From JBGTCY01 sp041748615 (GTDB lineage: Bacteria > Bacteroidota > Bacteroidia > Chitinophagales > CAIOSU01), in contig JBGTCY010000038.1 of NCBI GenBank assembly GCA_041748615.1, positions 1 to 11,336 on the forward strand: DNA of 11,336 nucleotides. The letters are read 5' to 3'. Position numbers and translations under genes: made by a program. Below are positions 1-6,522 of this stretch, in pieces (the stretch's first letter is position 1; each line of letters starts with the position of its first letter). Below the pieces are notes generated by a model. It ran no database searches and was not told where the DNA came from. It saw only the letters and a program-made list of their open reading frames with translations.

Positions 1-856
1 CGCTTTTAACCGCTGCCGTTAAATCCTCATTCGTGGCAGTGAGAATACGCACATCCACTTTCACATGCCGGTTGCTCCCGATCGGTTGAATCACACGCTC
101 CTGCAACGCGCGCAACAACTTCACCTGGATTTCATAACTCAGATTACCGACTTCATCCAAGAAAAGCGTGCCGCCATTGGCAACTTCAAATTGTCCCTTT
201 TTGTTGAACAACGCCCCGGTAAACGCTCCTTTCACATGCCCAAACAATTCGCTTGAAGCCAATTCGCCCGAAAGCGCTCCGCAGTCAATCGCGACAAATG
301 GCGCGTCACTTCTTTTGCTCAGGCGGTGAATCAGGCGGGCGATGTATTCTTTGCCGGTTCCGCTTTCTCCCTGGATAATCACGCTCATGTCGGTAGGCGC
401 GACTAAGCGGGTGTGTTCAAGTAAATATTTTGAAGCAGCGCTTTTACCTTCAATAAATTCCGGTTGAGCGGTTTTTTTGATTTGCTTTTTCCCATTCTTT
501 TTTTCGAGCGCTTGTTGAATCACCATCAATAACTCATCGCGGTTCACAGGTTTGGTGATATAGTCAAATGCGCCAATTCGCATGGCGTTGACAGCAGTGC
601 GCACATCATTGAAGCTCGTCATGATGACAGCGGGTGTGGAAACTTCTTTCTCGCGCAAAGCCTGAACCAGTTCAAGCCCGTTTCCGTCCGGGAGACGATA
701 ATCAAAGAGACAGATATCAAAAACATGATTCCTTAATGATTGCATGCCGTCTTTCACACGATGTTGAACCTCCGTCTCATACCCCTGCTTTTTCAGAAAA
801 GATTCAAGCATTTGCGAGAATGTAACATCATCATCTACCACTAATATTTTTGACAT
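1..856 (-). CDS. Sigma-54-dependent NtrC-family response regulator (C-terminus beyond left edge)
   Basis: This is a cytoplasmic transcription activator that, once phosphorylated, would use ATP to remodel sigma-54 RNA polymerase. The first 285 residues are visible. The receiver spans about 3-118, with acidic pocket D8-D10, phospho-acceptor D52, T80 and K102. The AAA+ domain starts near 135, with Walker A GESGTGKE at 163-170, the sigma-54 contact motif GAFTGA at 210-215, Walker B GTLFLDE at 229-235 and a sensor-I ATN at 274-276. The rest of the AAA+ domain and the expected Fis-type DNA-binding domain lie off the window. The start is the ATG that opens MSKILVVDDD, the typical receiver beginning; no clear Shine-Dalgarno site precedes it. 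The next same-strand gene upstream carries a sigma-54-like promoter, making it a candidate target. The hybrid kinase with a terminal Hpt at 3492-6005 is a candidate partner. Family assignment is firm; target and partner are inferred. Confidence 0.96.
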   Translation of the reverse strand, partial: MSKILVVDDDVTFSQMLESFLKKQGYETEVQHRVKDGMQSLRNHVFDICLFDYRLPDGNGLELVQALREKEVSTPAVIMTSFNDVRTAVNAMRIGAFDYITKPVNRDELLMVIQQALEKKNGKKQIKKTAQPEFIEGKSAASKYLLEHTRLVAPTDMSVIIQGESGTGKEYIARLIHRLSKRSDAPFVAIDCGALSGELASSELFGHVKGAFTGALFNKKGQFEVANGGTLFLDEVGNLSYEIQVKLLRALQERVIQPIGSNRHVKVDVRILTATNEDLTAAVKS

Positions 857-889
857 CTCAGTGCGGAATTGGATATTTATCAATAAGGT

Positions 890-984
890 AGTTCTAAAAA
901 TCGCTCTTTTTTAAATTGCCTCATCCTTTCCTTCTCCAAAGGAGAAGGTGTCAATGGTGATTTTTAGAACTGCTTAAAAAGAGC
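890..984 (-). repeat. Permuted inverted repeat with central hairpin in the response-regulator leader
   Basis: A perfect 13-bp inverted repeat pairs 890-902 (AGTTCTAAAAATC) with 959-971. Abutting it, GCTCTTTTTTAA at 903-914 pairs with TTAAAAAGAGC at 974-984, with one T bulged. The arms run A-B then A'-B', so both stems cannot form as one nested hairpin: they are alternatives or a pseudoknot. Between them is a perfect 8-bp stem with a 3-base loop, CCTTCTCC-AAA-GGAGAAGG at 930-948, which resembles dispersed REP-like hairpins. The whole lies between the terminator of the upstream gene and the response-regulator start, so it may be in that leader RNA. A regulatory role is speculative; a decayed mobile repeat is equally possible. 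Confidence 0.6.
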
Positions 985-1012
985 AATCTCAATGACCACT
1001 CTTATTCCAATT

Positions 1013-1054
1013 CAAACAAAAATAGGAAAGCCGGAGTAATCACCCCGGCTTTCC
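1013..1054 (-). terminator. Rho-independent terminator of the PepSY-like gene
   Basis: A perfect 10-bp stem, GGAAAGCCGG at 1025-1034 with CCGGCTTTCC at 1045-1054, encloses a 10-base loop. On the minus strand the stem is followed by CCTATTTTTG, a T-rich tract. It lies 29 bases past the stop codon of the PepSY-like gene and would separate its transcript from the response-regulator gene. Confidence 0.8.
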
Positions 1055-1082
1055 ACTCAATTGTCCTGCGTATTGTTGATTC

Positions 1083-1394
1083 TTATTGAATCAGTGTTCC
1101 TTCTTTGTCGAACTTAACGGTGGTGCTTTCTTCACCCTTTTTCAACTGAATTTCGTAATGCTTGGTTTCACCAACTTTTACTTTGTGCGCAGAAACAAAC
1201 TCCCATCCCGCGAAAGATTCACCGCCCAATGCAGTTTTGACAGCATCAGGTAATTCTTCCGCTTTCACTTCGGTCTTACCTTCATTTTCAATGGAAACAA
1301 CTGCTTCGGCTTCTTTTACGATGCCGTCATTTGCCTGAACAAAAAATACGCCCATGACGAACATGGCTAAGATGGTTACAAATAATTTTTTCAT
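1083..1394 (-). CDS. Small secreted PepSY-like protein
   Basis: This 103-residue protein is probably exported. Residues 1-21 form a signal peptide (MKK, a hydrophobic run, then a VQAND cleavage-like region). The mature part carries one PepSY-like repeat at about 43-103: a helix reading ELPDAVKTAL, a GWEFVSAHKV strand, then YEIQLKKGEESTTVKFDKEG and a final LIQ. That order matches the Bacteroidota PepSY-like family, whose members are small periplasmic proteins of unclear function; a protease-inhibitor or ligand-binding role has been suggested for the wider PepSY group. No catalytic residues are visible. It is transcribed alone, with a terminator at 1013-1054 and a sigma-54-type promoter candidate at 1443-1459, upstream of a same-strand sigma-54 activator. 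Family assignment is fairly sure; function is unknown. Confidence 0.85.
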   Translation of the reverse strand: MKKLFVTILAMFVMGVFFVQANDGIVKEAEAVVSIENEGKTEVKAEELPDAVKTALGGESFAGWEFVSAHKVKVGETKHYEIQLKKGEESTTVKFDKEGTLIQ

Positions 1395-1442
1395 GTTTTA
1401 AAAAATTTAGTGGTTTAAAAAAATAACTTTCGATAACAATCA

Positions 1443-1459
1443 GGCTATTCCTGTGCCAA
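1443..1459 (-). promoter_or_regulatory. Candidate sigma-54 (-24/-12) promoter for the PepSY-like gene
   Basis: On the minus strand the sequence reads TTGGCACAGGAATAGCC. The -24 box TGGCAC is perfect, and the -12 box TAGC differs from TTGC at one base. The invariant GG and GC doublets are separated by exactly 10 bases, as sigma-54 requires. The predicted start near 1432 leaves a leader of about 38 bases before the ATG at 1394. The adjacent GAFTGA-containing activator makes this match more plausible than chance, but it rests on sequence alone. Confidence 0.5.
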
Positions 1460-1629
1460 CAGCCGGAATATTGGTTAATGAGCTAAAAATCAGAGGATTG
1501 CAAAAAATGATTTCCGGAACATTAGCTTTTCAACTGTGGAATATTTCTACACATTGAGGAAATGCTGGACAGAAGGTTGATTCAAAATAGATGAAATGAT
1601 TTTTGAGTCCAATTTGTAAAGTAATAGTT

Positions 1630-1724
1630 TGCCACAAAAGCACGAAGGCGCAAAGAAATCACAAAGTTTTAGCTATTGGTCAGCATTTCTTTGTGAAACT
1701 TGGTGACTTTGTGTCTTAGTGGCA
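1630..1724. repeat. 95-bp imperfect palindromic repeat (CCACAAAG type)
   Basis: The left arm 1630-1666 and right arm 1689-1724 are reverse complements following the pattern TGCCACnAAnnCACnAAG, then a CnAAG step and CACAAAG, around a 22-base centre. Arms built from CACnAAGnC units are known as dispersed intergenic repeats in Bacteroidota and related genomes. It sits 90 bases before the symporter start and contains no gene. As RNA it could form a long imperfect hairpin. Confidence 0.75.
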
Positions 1725-1813
1725 GTTTGAAGTTTAAAATTTTTTATCGCAAAAACTCTCTCTTTTTCATATATTCAACCCCGGCTTTCAGCGTATAATT
1801 TTTAAAAATCAAG

Positions 1814-3307
1814 ATGAAAAAACTTATCGTATTGTTTGTTGCCCTGGCAATTCCGTTTCTGTCAAATTCAGCTAACCGGATTGATGAATATATCAATGAA
1901 AAAATCGCGCCCATCACCGACCAGGTTGAAAAAATTATTTTCTGGCAAATCCCTTTTACTGATGAAGTAAAAGTTCCGTTCGTATTGATTTGGCTGGTAT
2001 TCGGTGCGATATTCTTCACGATTTACACGCGATTTGTGAATGTCAGAAAATTCATGCTCGCTATCAATATCGTGCGGGGAAAATATACCGACAAGGAAGA
2101 AGCAGGCGAGGTATCACACTTTCAGGCACTGACGACCGCGCTGTCAGGCACAGTCGGACTCGGAAATATCGCGGGTGTGGCAATCGCAATTTCTTTGGGC
2201 GGTCCCGGAGCGACCTTCTGGATGATTATTGCTGGATTGCTTGGCATGTCCACGAAATTTGTGGAATGTACGCTTGGCGTCAAATACCGCAACGTGGACA
2301 AAGATGGGGTGGTGCATGGCGGTCCGATGTATTATCTCAGCAAGGGGTTCAAAAAACGCGGCATGATGACCATTGGAAAAATCCTCGCGGTGTTTTTCGC
2401 AGTGATGTGTATCGGTGGTTCGTTTGGGGGTGGTAACATGTTCCAGGTGAACCAGGCATTCGCGCAGTTTTCATCCATCATGCCCTATTCAACTCCGGGC
2501 TGGGTATTCGGTTTGTTCATGGCGATTTTTGTTGGCTTAGTGATTATCGGAGGCATTAAAAGCATCGCGCAGGTAACGGACAAGATTGTTCCGTTTATGT
2601 GTGGCATTTACGTGCTTTCCGCCATCGTCATTCTTGCCGTTAATTACGCCCAACTGCCCGCCACGATTGCCGCCATTTTCGTTGGCGCGTTTGCTCCCGA
2701 TGCTGTTGCCGGTGGATTTATCGGTGTGCTGATACAAGGTTTCAGAAGAGCGGCTTTTTCCAATGAAGCGGGTATCGGTTCGGCATCCATCGCTCACTCG
2801 GCTGTACGTACAAACTATCCTGCCAGCGAAGGCATTGTCGCGTTGCTGGAGCCTTTCATTGACACCGTTGTCGTTTGCACGATGACCGCGATGGTGATTG
2901 TAGTGACCGGTTCGCATTTGAATTTCACGGGAGATACTTCCACCGCTGCCGGGGTGAATATGACCTCCTACGCGTTCGCATCGGTGATTTCATGGTATCC
3001 TTACCTGCTTTCGCTCGCGGTGATTTTATTCGCTTTCTCCACGATGATTTCATGGTCTTATTATGGTCTTCAATCGTGGGAATATCTTTTCGGGACCGGA
3101 CGTGTTGCGGATACAAGTTATAAACTGATTTTCTGCATTTTCGTGGTGATTGGCGCTGCCGCGCAATTGGATTCCGTTATCGGATTTTCCGATGCCATGA
3201 TTTTCGCGATGTGTTTTCCCAACCTCATCGGCTTATATCTCATGCGCGGTGAAGTAATGCAGGAATTAAACCGCTATTTGGAAAAGATTGGCGAATTGAA
3301 AAAATAG
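1814..3307 (+). CDS. Na+:alanine/glycine symporter (AGCS family)
   Basis: This inner-membrane secondary transporter would import a small neutral amino acid, typically alanine or glycine, with Na+. It has 497 residues, near the usual family length, and about 11 hydrophobic segments. Family marks are GTVGLGNIAGVA at 112-123, the signature region RRAAFSNEAG at 311-320 running into IGSASIAHSAV at 321-331, and the conserved FSTMISWSYYG at 408-418. Residues 1-20 form an extra N-terminal hydrophobic stretch resembling a signal peptide, followed by a short amphipathic segment before the first core helix. The ATG at 1814 gives a sensible MKKL start. The gene stands alone, converges on the hybrid kinase, and has a mobile-like repeat just past its stop. 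The substrate cannot be fixed from sequence; family membership is secure. Confidence 0.95.
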   Translation: MKKLIVLFVALAIPFLSNSANRIDEYINEKIAPITDQVEKIIFWQIPFTDEVKVPFVLIWLVFGAIFFTIYTRFVNVRKFMLAINIVRGKYTDKEEAGEVSHFQALTTALSGTVGLGNIAGVAIAISLGGPGATFWMIIAGLLGMSTKFVECTLGVKYRNVDKDGVVHGGPMYYLSKGFKKRGMMTIGKILAVFFAVMCIGGSFGGGNMFQVNQAFAQFSSIMPYSTPGWVFGLFMAIFVGLVIIGGIKSIAQVTDKIVPFMCGIYVLSAIVILAVNYAQLPATIAAIFVGAFAPDAVAGGFIGVLIQGFRRAAFSNEAGIGSASIAHSAVRTNYPASEGIVALLEPFIDTVVVCTMTAMVIVVTGSHLNFTGDTSTAAGVNMTSYAFASVISWYPYLLSLAVILFAFSTMISWSYYGLQSWEYLFGTGRVADTSYKLIFCIFVVIGAAAQLDSVIGFSDAMIFAMCFPNLIGLYLMRGEVMQELNRYLEKIGELKK

Positions 3308-3333
3308 TCATGCTGGTGTAAGACAAATTGGAT

Positions 3334-3447
3334 GTATGAATTTTTGCGGGTTATAACCATTCTATTTTAATAGGGACGAGGGACGTGTGGCGAGGGACCG
3401 GCAACCGGCATTTAGCTATACAATGTTTTCACAAACTGTATAAATGC
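3334..3447 (+). mobile_element. MITE-like GGGACGAGGGAC element, copy 1 (degraded right end)
   Basis: The left end GTATGAATTTTT (3334-3345) resembles the terminal repeat of copy 2 (8101-8210). The core 3372-3406 (AGGGACGAGGGACG, then CGAGGGAC and GGCAACC) matches the reverse complement of 8141-8174 with few differences. The right part (TGTTTTCACAAACTGTA) also aligns with copy 2, but the final inverted repeat has decayed to TAAATGCG. The alignment with reversed copy 2 continues across about 110 bases. It codes for nothing, lies between two convergent genes and contains a GGTTATAACC palindrome at 3349-3358. Confidence 0.65.
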
Positions 3448-3453
3448 GCGGGT

Positions 3454-3474
3454 CAGCCTGAGCGAAGTCGAAGG
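3454..3474. repeat. Short REP-like sequence (CCTGAGCGAAGTCGAAGG)
   Basis: The segment contains CCTGAGCGAAGTCGAAGG, whose complement CCTTCGACTTCGCTCAGG resembles a short intergenic repeat that recurs in many bacterial genomes. It follows copy 1 of the GGGACGAGGGAC element and precedes the 3' end of the hybrid kinase. Only one copy is visible here, so the call rests on recognition of the motif. Confidence 0.4.
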
Positions 3475-3491
3475 GGCTTATCCTTACTTCA

Positions 3492-6005
3492 TCAAGAGAG
3501 TGTTTCCGCGCTGATTTTTTCAGTAATAACATGCATCACTTTTTTCAATTCACCCGTAACCAACTGAATTTCGTTAAGCACGCTTACGAGTGGTTGTTGC
3601 TGTCTTAAAGCAATTTCAATTAACCGCAGTTGCGTGGCTAAATCTTTGATTCCGGCTTGTCCCGTTCTTCCGGCAAGGCGATGAATGACTTCACATGCCT
3701 CCGCAGAATTTTCATTTTGAATTTGTAATTCAAGCGTTTTCAAATCTGATTGAGTGTCATGGATGAATTGCCTCATTATTTTTTCAAAATCTTTTTCATC
3801 TTCCGCCATTTCGCGGATAGCGCTGAAAATCATTTCCTGTTTCGGTATTGGCTTTTTTGAAATCGCTGCATTCACTTTGATGAATGCCAATAATTCATGC
3901 TCACGGAATGGCTTTAATAACAAACCGTCAAACCCGTCTTTCAGAATTGCCGCTCTTTCTTCCGGAAAAGCCTGCGCGGTAAGCGCAATAATTTTTACGT
4001 TTGCGGCTACCGTGTTCCTGAGTATTTTACACAATTCGATACCGCTCATTCCCGGCAACCTGATATCAATAAAAATGAGCCGGACATCACTTTGCCATTT
4101 TTCATTAAGCAGTTTTTCGGGAGATGAAAAACAGGTATGGACAATTCCGTGTTTTTTAAAAATCGCTGAACAGAGTTCAAGAATCAATTCGTCATCATCT
4201 ACAATCAAAATCTTTCCGGCAAATGTTACGGGCAAGCCATTGTTATTTTCTTTAGCTGCAGGAACAGCCGTTTTCGCTTTTTCAAATTCGAGCTGCACGG
4301 TAAAACAGGAGCCTTCCCCCGCTTTGCTTTTCACATTGATTGTTCCTCCCTGCGACTCAACCAATGATTTAGTAATTGCAAGTCCTAATCCGGTGCCGCT
4401 CACCGGTTTGTAAAGATTGTTGCAGGCTTGTTCAAACACATTGAATATCCGCCCGACATCTTCTTCCGCGATTCCGGAGCCGGTATCTTTTATTTGAAAA
4501 GTGAAACGTGTTTTGTTCCCTGAATTTTCAGCGCTGACTTCGAAAACGACTTTTCCCGCGTCTGTGAATTTTATCGCGTTGCCCAACAGGTTATATAAAA
4601 TTTGTCGCAGCCTGAACGGGTCGCCCGAATAATTATCCTGCGGCAACACGGGAGGCGTATATTGAAAATCAATTTTCTTACCGGCAGCCTGCAACGACAT
4701 GGATGCCGCGATTTCGGAAAGTAAATCCGGCAAATTAAAGTGTTGCACATCAAACATTATTCTGCCGGATTCAATCCTGGTATAATCGAGCACCTCATTG
4801 ACGATTTGCAACAAGTGTTCCGAAGAACTGTGTATCGCGTCAAGATGTTTTGCATTGAATTTTTTTCCGGAGCGCAGTTGTTCCGTAAATCCGAGAATGG
4901 ATTGCAAAGGCGTACGGATTTCATGGCTCATATTGGCAAGAAACCGTTGTTTGACATTCGAGAGCCTTTCCGCTTCCGCTTTTGCTTCTTCCAATTTTTT
5001 CCGGTAAAGATTGCTTTTTGAAAGGTCGGACAGCATCAGCCAGGAAAGCAATGCCGCTAATAGAAAAAAAACAATCACGATGGCAGCCATTCGCTGTACT
5101 CCTGCATGAAAAACTTTATTTGCAGCAGCATGATTCAATTCAATCTGCAGGATTTCTTCCTCTTCCATTTCATGCAGCAACGTCAGTAATTTATTGATGA
5201 GGATGTTGCCGGTATTGTACAGGTCAAGTTCGCTTGTCATCAGGCGCGTCACTTTCACCCTCTGTTCAGTTTCCATGTTTCTGATGACCATTTCCATTGC
5301 ATTCATCAGGCTGTCTTGTTTTGCCAGGATGAGCGTATCGGTTGTCACAAGCAGTTCTTCCCGCACTAATATTTTTGAAATCTCATCTTCCGCTTTTCTT
5401 TTTCCGAACAGGCGGCTGAAAAAAGCTCTCACCGGCTGCCTGCCTTCTCTGCCTGCTATGGAATCATCCGGCTGTAAAATATTGATGAAAGTTTGTTCGG
5501 ATGTGATGATGGTGCTGTCGGTCTGTGAGTCCGCCACTAACTCGGTCAGTAATTGCACCTGGCTTGAAAAAGTTTTGTTGTCCACAAGTTCTGAACGTAA
5601 GGTCAGGTACCTGACAAATAACATGTCCCGCTCGTGTAAAATATTTTTCATAGAATCAATTCGTTCAAGCTGCAACACATTATTCCGGCTCATATCACGC
5701 AAGGTGTCAATGGAATGCAGCAGACGCTGTGTTTCTTTCGAAAAAATTTCATAGGGTTTGTCGGGATTTCTTAACGCCTCAGCGGTTTGAAGGCGGTCAA
5801 GTTGTGTAACATGCCTGAAAAGACGATTGACAATGCGGAGCTTTTCATTGGGTTTAGAAAGTTCATCCACTGTTTCCAGCATTTCACTGAATGCCACCCG
5901 CGTTACGACCCATGAAAGCGCGATAGCAATTACCCCGGCTAAAAATGCCACGATGACCTTGCCGCGCATGGATTTAAAAAAATGACCCTCCTGCAAATAA
6001 GACAT
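3492..6005 (-). CDS. Membrane hybrid histidine kinase, HK-REC-Hpt
   Basis: This inner-membrane sensor kinase is built for a His-Asp-His phosphorelay. From the ATG at 6005 it has 837 residues. Helix 1 is about 17-39, a helical periplasmic sensor about 40-305 without a recognised domain, and helix 2 about 307-325; a short coiled coil leads to HisKA with H361 in NMSHEIRTP. The ATPase domain shows N476 (NLLGNAIKF), D507 (DTGSGI) and GTGLGL at 537-542. The receiver (about 598-710) has D603-D605, phospho-acceptor D647, T676 and K698. The C-terminal Hpt (about 735-830) has H775 in EVIHRLAGR. All phospho-transfer residues are present. An in-frame TTG at 6014 would add three residues but overlaps a near-match (GATTTTTG) to the Bacteroidota -7 box, so the ATG is preferred. 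The output receiver must be another protein; the regulator at 1-856 is the nearest candidate. Confidence 0.95.
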   Translation of the reverse strand: MSYLQEGHFFKSMRGKVIVAFLAGVIAIALSWVVTRVAFSEMLETVDELSKPNEKLRIVNRLFRHVTQLDRLQTAEALRNPDKPYEIFSKETQRLLHSIDTLRDMSRNNVLQLERIDSMKNILHERDMLFVRYLTLRSELVDNKTFSSQVQLLTELVADSQTDSTIITSEQTFINILQPDDSIAGREGRQPVRAFFSRLFGKRKAEDEISKILVREELLVTTDTLILAKQDSLMNAMEMVIRNMETEQRVKVTRLMTSELDLYNTGNILINKLLTLLHEMEEEEILQIELNHAAANKVFHAGVQRMAAIVIVFFLLAALLSWLMLSDLSKSNLYRKKLEEAKAEAERLSNVKQRFLANMSHEIRTPLQSILGFTEQLRSGKKFNAKHLDAIHSSSEHLLQIVNEVLDYTRIESGRIMFDVQHFNLPDLLSEIAASMSLQAAGKKIDFQYTPPVLPQDNYSGDPFRLRQILYNLLGNAIKFTDAGKVVFEVSAENSGNKTRFTFQIKDTGSGIAEEDVGRIFNVFEQACNNLYKPVSGTGLGLAITKSLVESQGGTINVKSKAGEGSCFTVQLEFEKAKTAVPAAKENNNGLPVTFAGKILIVDDDELILELCSAIFKKHGIVHTCFSSPEKLLNEKWQSDVRLIFIDIRLPGMSGIELCKILRNTVAANVKIIALTAQAFPEERAAILKDGFDGLLLKPFREHELLAFIKVNAAISKKPIPKQEMIFSAIREMAEDEKDFEKIMRQFIHDTQSDLKTLELQIQNENSAEACEVIHRLAGRTGQAGIKDLATQLRLIEIALRQQQPLVSVLNEIQLVTGELKKVMHVITEKISAETLS

Positions 6006-6084
6006 TACCTTCAAAAATCGTTAATTGCGGGTAGTTTTCCGGTTTAATTAGTATTCTTTAACAGTATTGACCGACTAATGCAGG

Positions 6085-6195
6085 CTAAATAGACGGACAA
6101 ACAGCGACCTCAATCAATCGGATTAATTCATCGGTATGTTCTGAGACAATGCCTTTGAAATGATTTATCCAGACGGAAGTATCAACGAGCGCCAT
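6085..6195 (-). pseudogene. vapC: Truncated VapC-type PIN toxin remnant
   Basis: The ATG follows directly on the vapB stop (TAA then ATG), the usual toxin position. The 36-residue product begins MALVDTSVWINHFKG, a characteristic VapC PIN-domain start carrying the first catalytic acid at D5, then stops with TAG after EVAVCPSI. Full VapC proteins have about 130 residues and supply further acidic residues later, so this fragment cannot form a PIN nuclease. I found no VapC-like continuation in any frame of the roughly 80 bases before the hybrid kinase, so this is a truncation rather than a simple frameshift. Confidence 0.85.
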
Positions 6196-6387
6196 TTACC
6201 AGCGCCTGAGTTTCGTTAAATCTCCTTTCCATTTCACCTTGCCGCGCAATTCAATCATTCTTTTGCGCTTGGCAGCCGCGATGAGTTCACGGAGCGCTAC
6301 TTCAACTGTTTCTTTCTTGGTGCTTTTGTTGGTGATTTTCATTGCCTCATTAATCAGTTTATCGTCAATGTCAATATACTTTCTCAT
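6196..6387 (-). CDS. vapB: VapB-type antitoxin with lost toxin partner
   Basis: This 63-residue protein belongs to the short ribbon-helix-helix-like VapB antitoxins. The N-terminal MRKYIDIDDKLINEAMKIT gives a DNA-binding strand and helix, TKKETVEVALRELI the second helix, and the tail ends in GKVKWKGDLTKLRRW, the toxin-binding segment usual in this family. In intact systems VapB neutralises the VapC RNase and represses the operon. Here the reading frame looks full length and undamaged, but the toxin downstream is reduced to 36 residues, leaving an orphan antitoxin. A 17-bp palindrome seven bases upstream is a possible operator. It is divergent from the MscS-type channel gene. Family assignment is strong; present activity is unknown. 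Confidence 0.88.
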   Translation of the reverse strand: MRKYIDIDDKLINEAMKITNKSTKKETVEVALRELIAAAKRKRMIELRGKVKWKGDLTKLRRW

Positions 6388-6393
6388 GGGCGT

Positions 6394-6410
6394 GTGTATT
6401 GATGATACAC
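6394..6410. promoter_or_regulatory. Possible vapB operator palindrome
   Basis: GTGTAT (6394-6399) and ATACAC (6405-6410) form a perfect 6-bp inverted repeat around TGATG, seven bases upstream of the vapB ATG. TA antitoxins commonly autorepress through palindromes in this position. Assignment is by location and symmetry only. Confidence 0.4.
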
Positions 6411-6491
6411 TAAGTTAACGAAGTAAAATAGAAACTGTAATCACTTCTTTTTTAACAATCAGTTTCAAAAAATTATTCTTCCCTAAAATTT

Positions 6492-6499
6492 TACATTTG
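6492..6499 (+). promoter_or_regulatory. Bacteroidota -7 element for the MscS-type gene
   Basis: TACATTTG matches TAnnTTTG exactly, 23 bases before the ATG at 6523, which places the transcript start near 6504. No clear TTTG -33 box was found at the expected distance. Confidence 0.5.
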
Positions 6500-6522
6500 C
6501 AATCACATGTAACCCTTTCCGC

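Larger units (their letters stand above)
1395..1813. other. Gene-free divergent intergenic stretch (419 bases)
   Basis: This lies between the minus-strand PepSY-like gene and the plus-strand symporter. It holds a sigma-54-like promoter (1443-1459), a TTCCGGAA palindrome (1512-1519), an imperfect dyad TGTGGAATATTTCTACACA (1535-1553) that could be an activator site, and a 95-bp palindromic repeat (1630-1724). No convincing TAnnTTTG element was found just upstream of the symporter start, and no coding potential was recognised. Confidence 0.7.

Noticed and set aside
1744..2019. 91-residue minus-strand frame across the start of the symporter gene
   Set aside because: Most of it is antisense to the conserved symporter, it resembles no known family and it has no promoter; it is a shadow frame.
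3754..4413. 219-residue plus-strand frame inside the hybrid kinase region
   Set aside because: It is Ser- and Ile-rich antisense of the receiver and ATPase domains, a typical shadow of a conserved gene; the same applies to the frame at 5194-5754.
6006..6014. TTG start at 6014 for the hybrid kinase
   Set aside because: It adds only MKV and overlaps a near -7 element (GATTTTTG); the ATG at 6005 is simpler.
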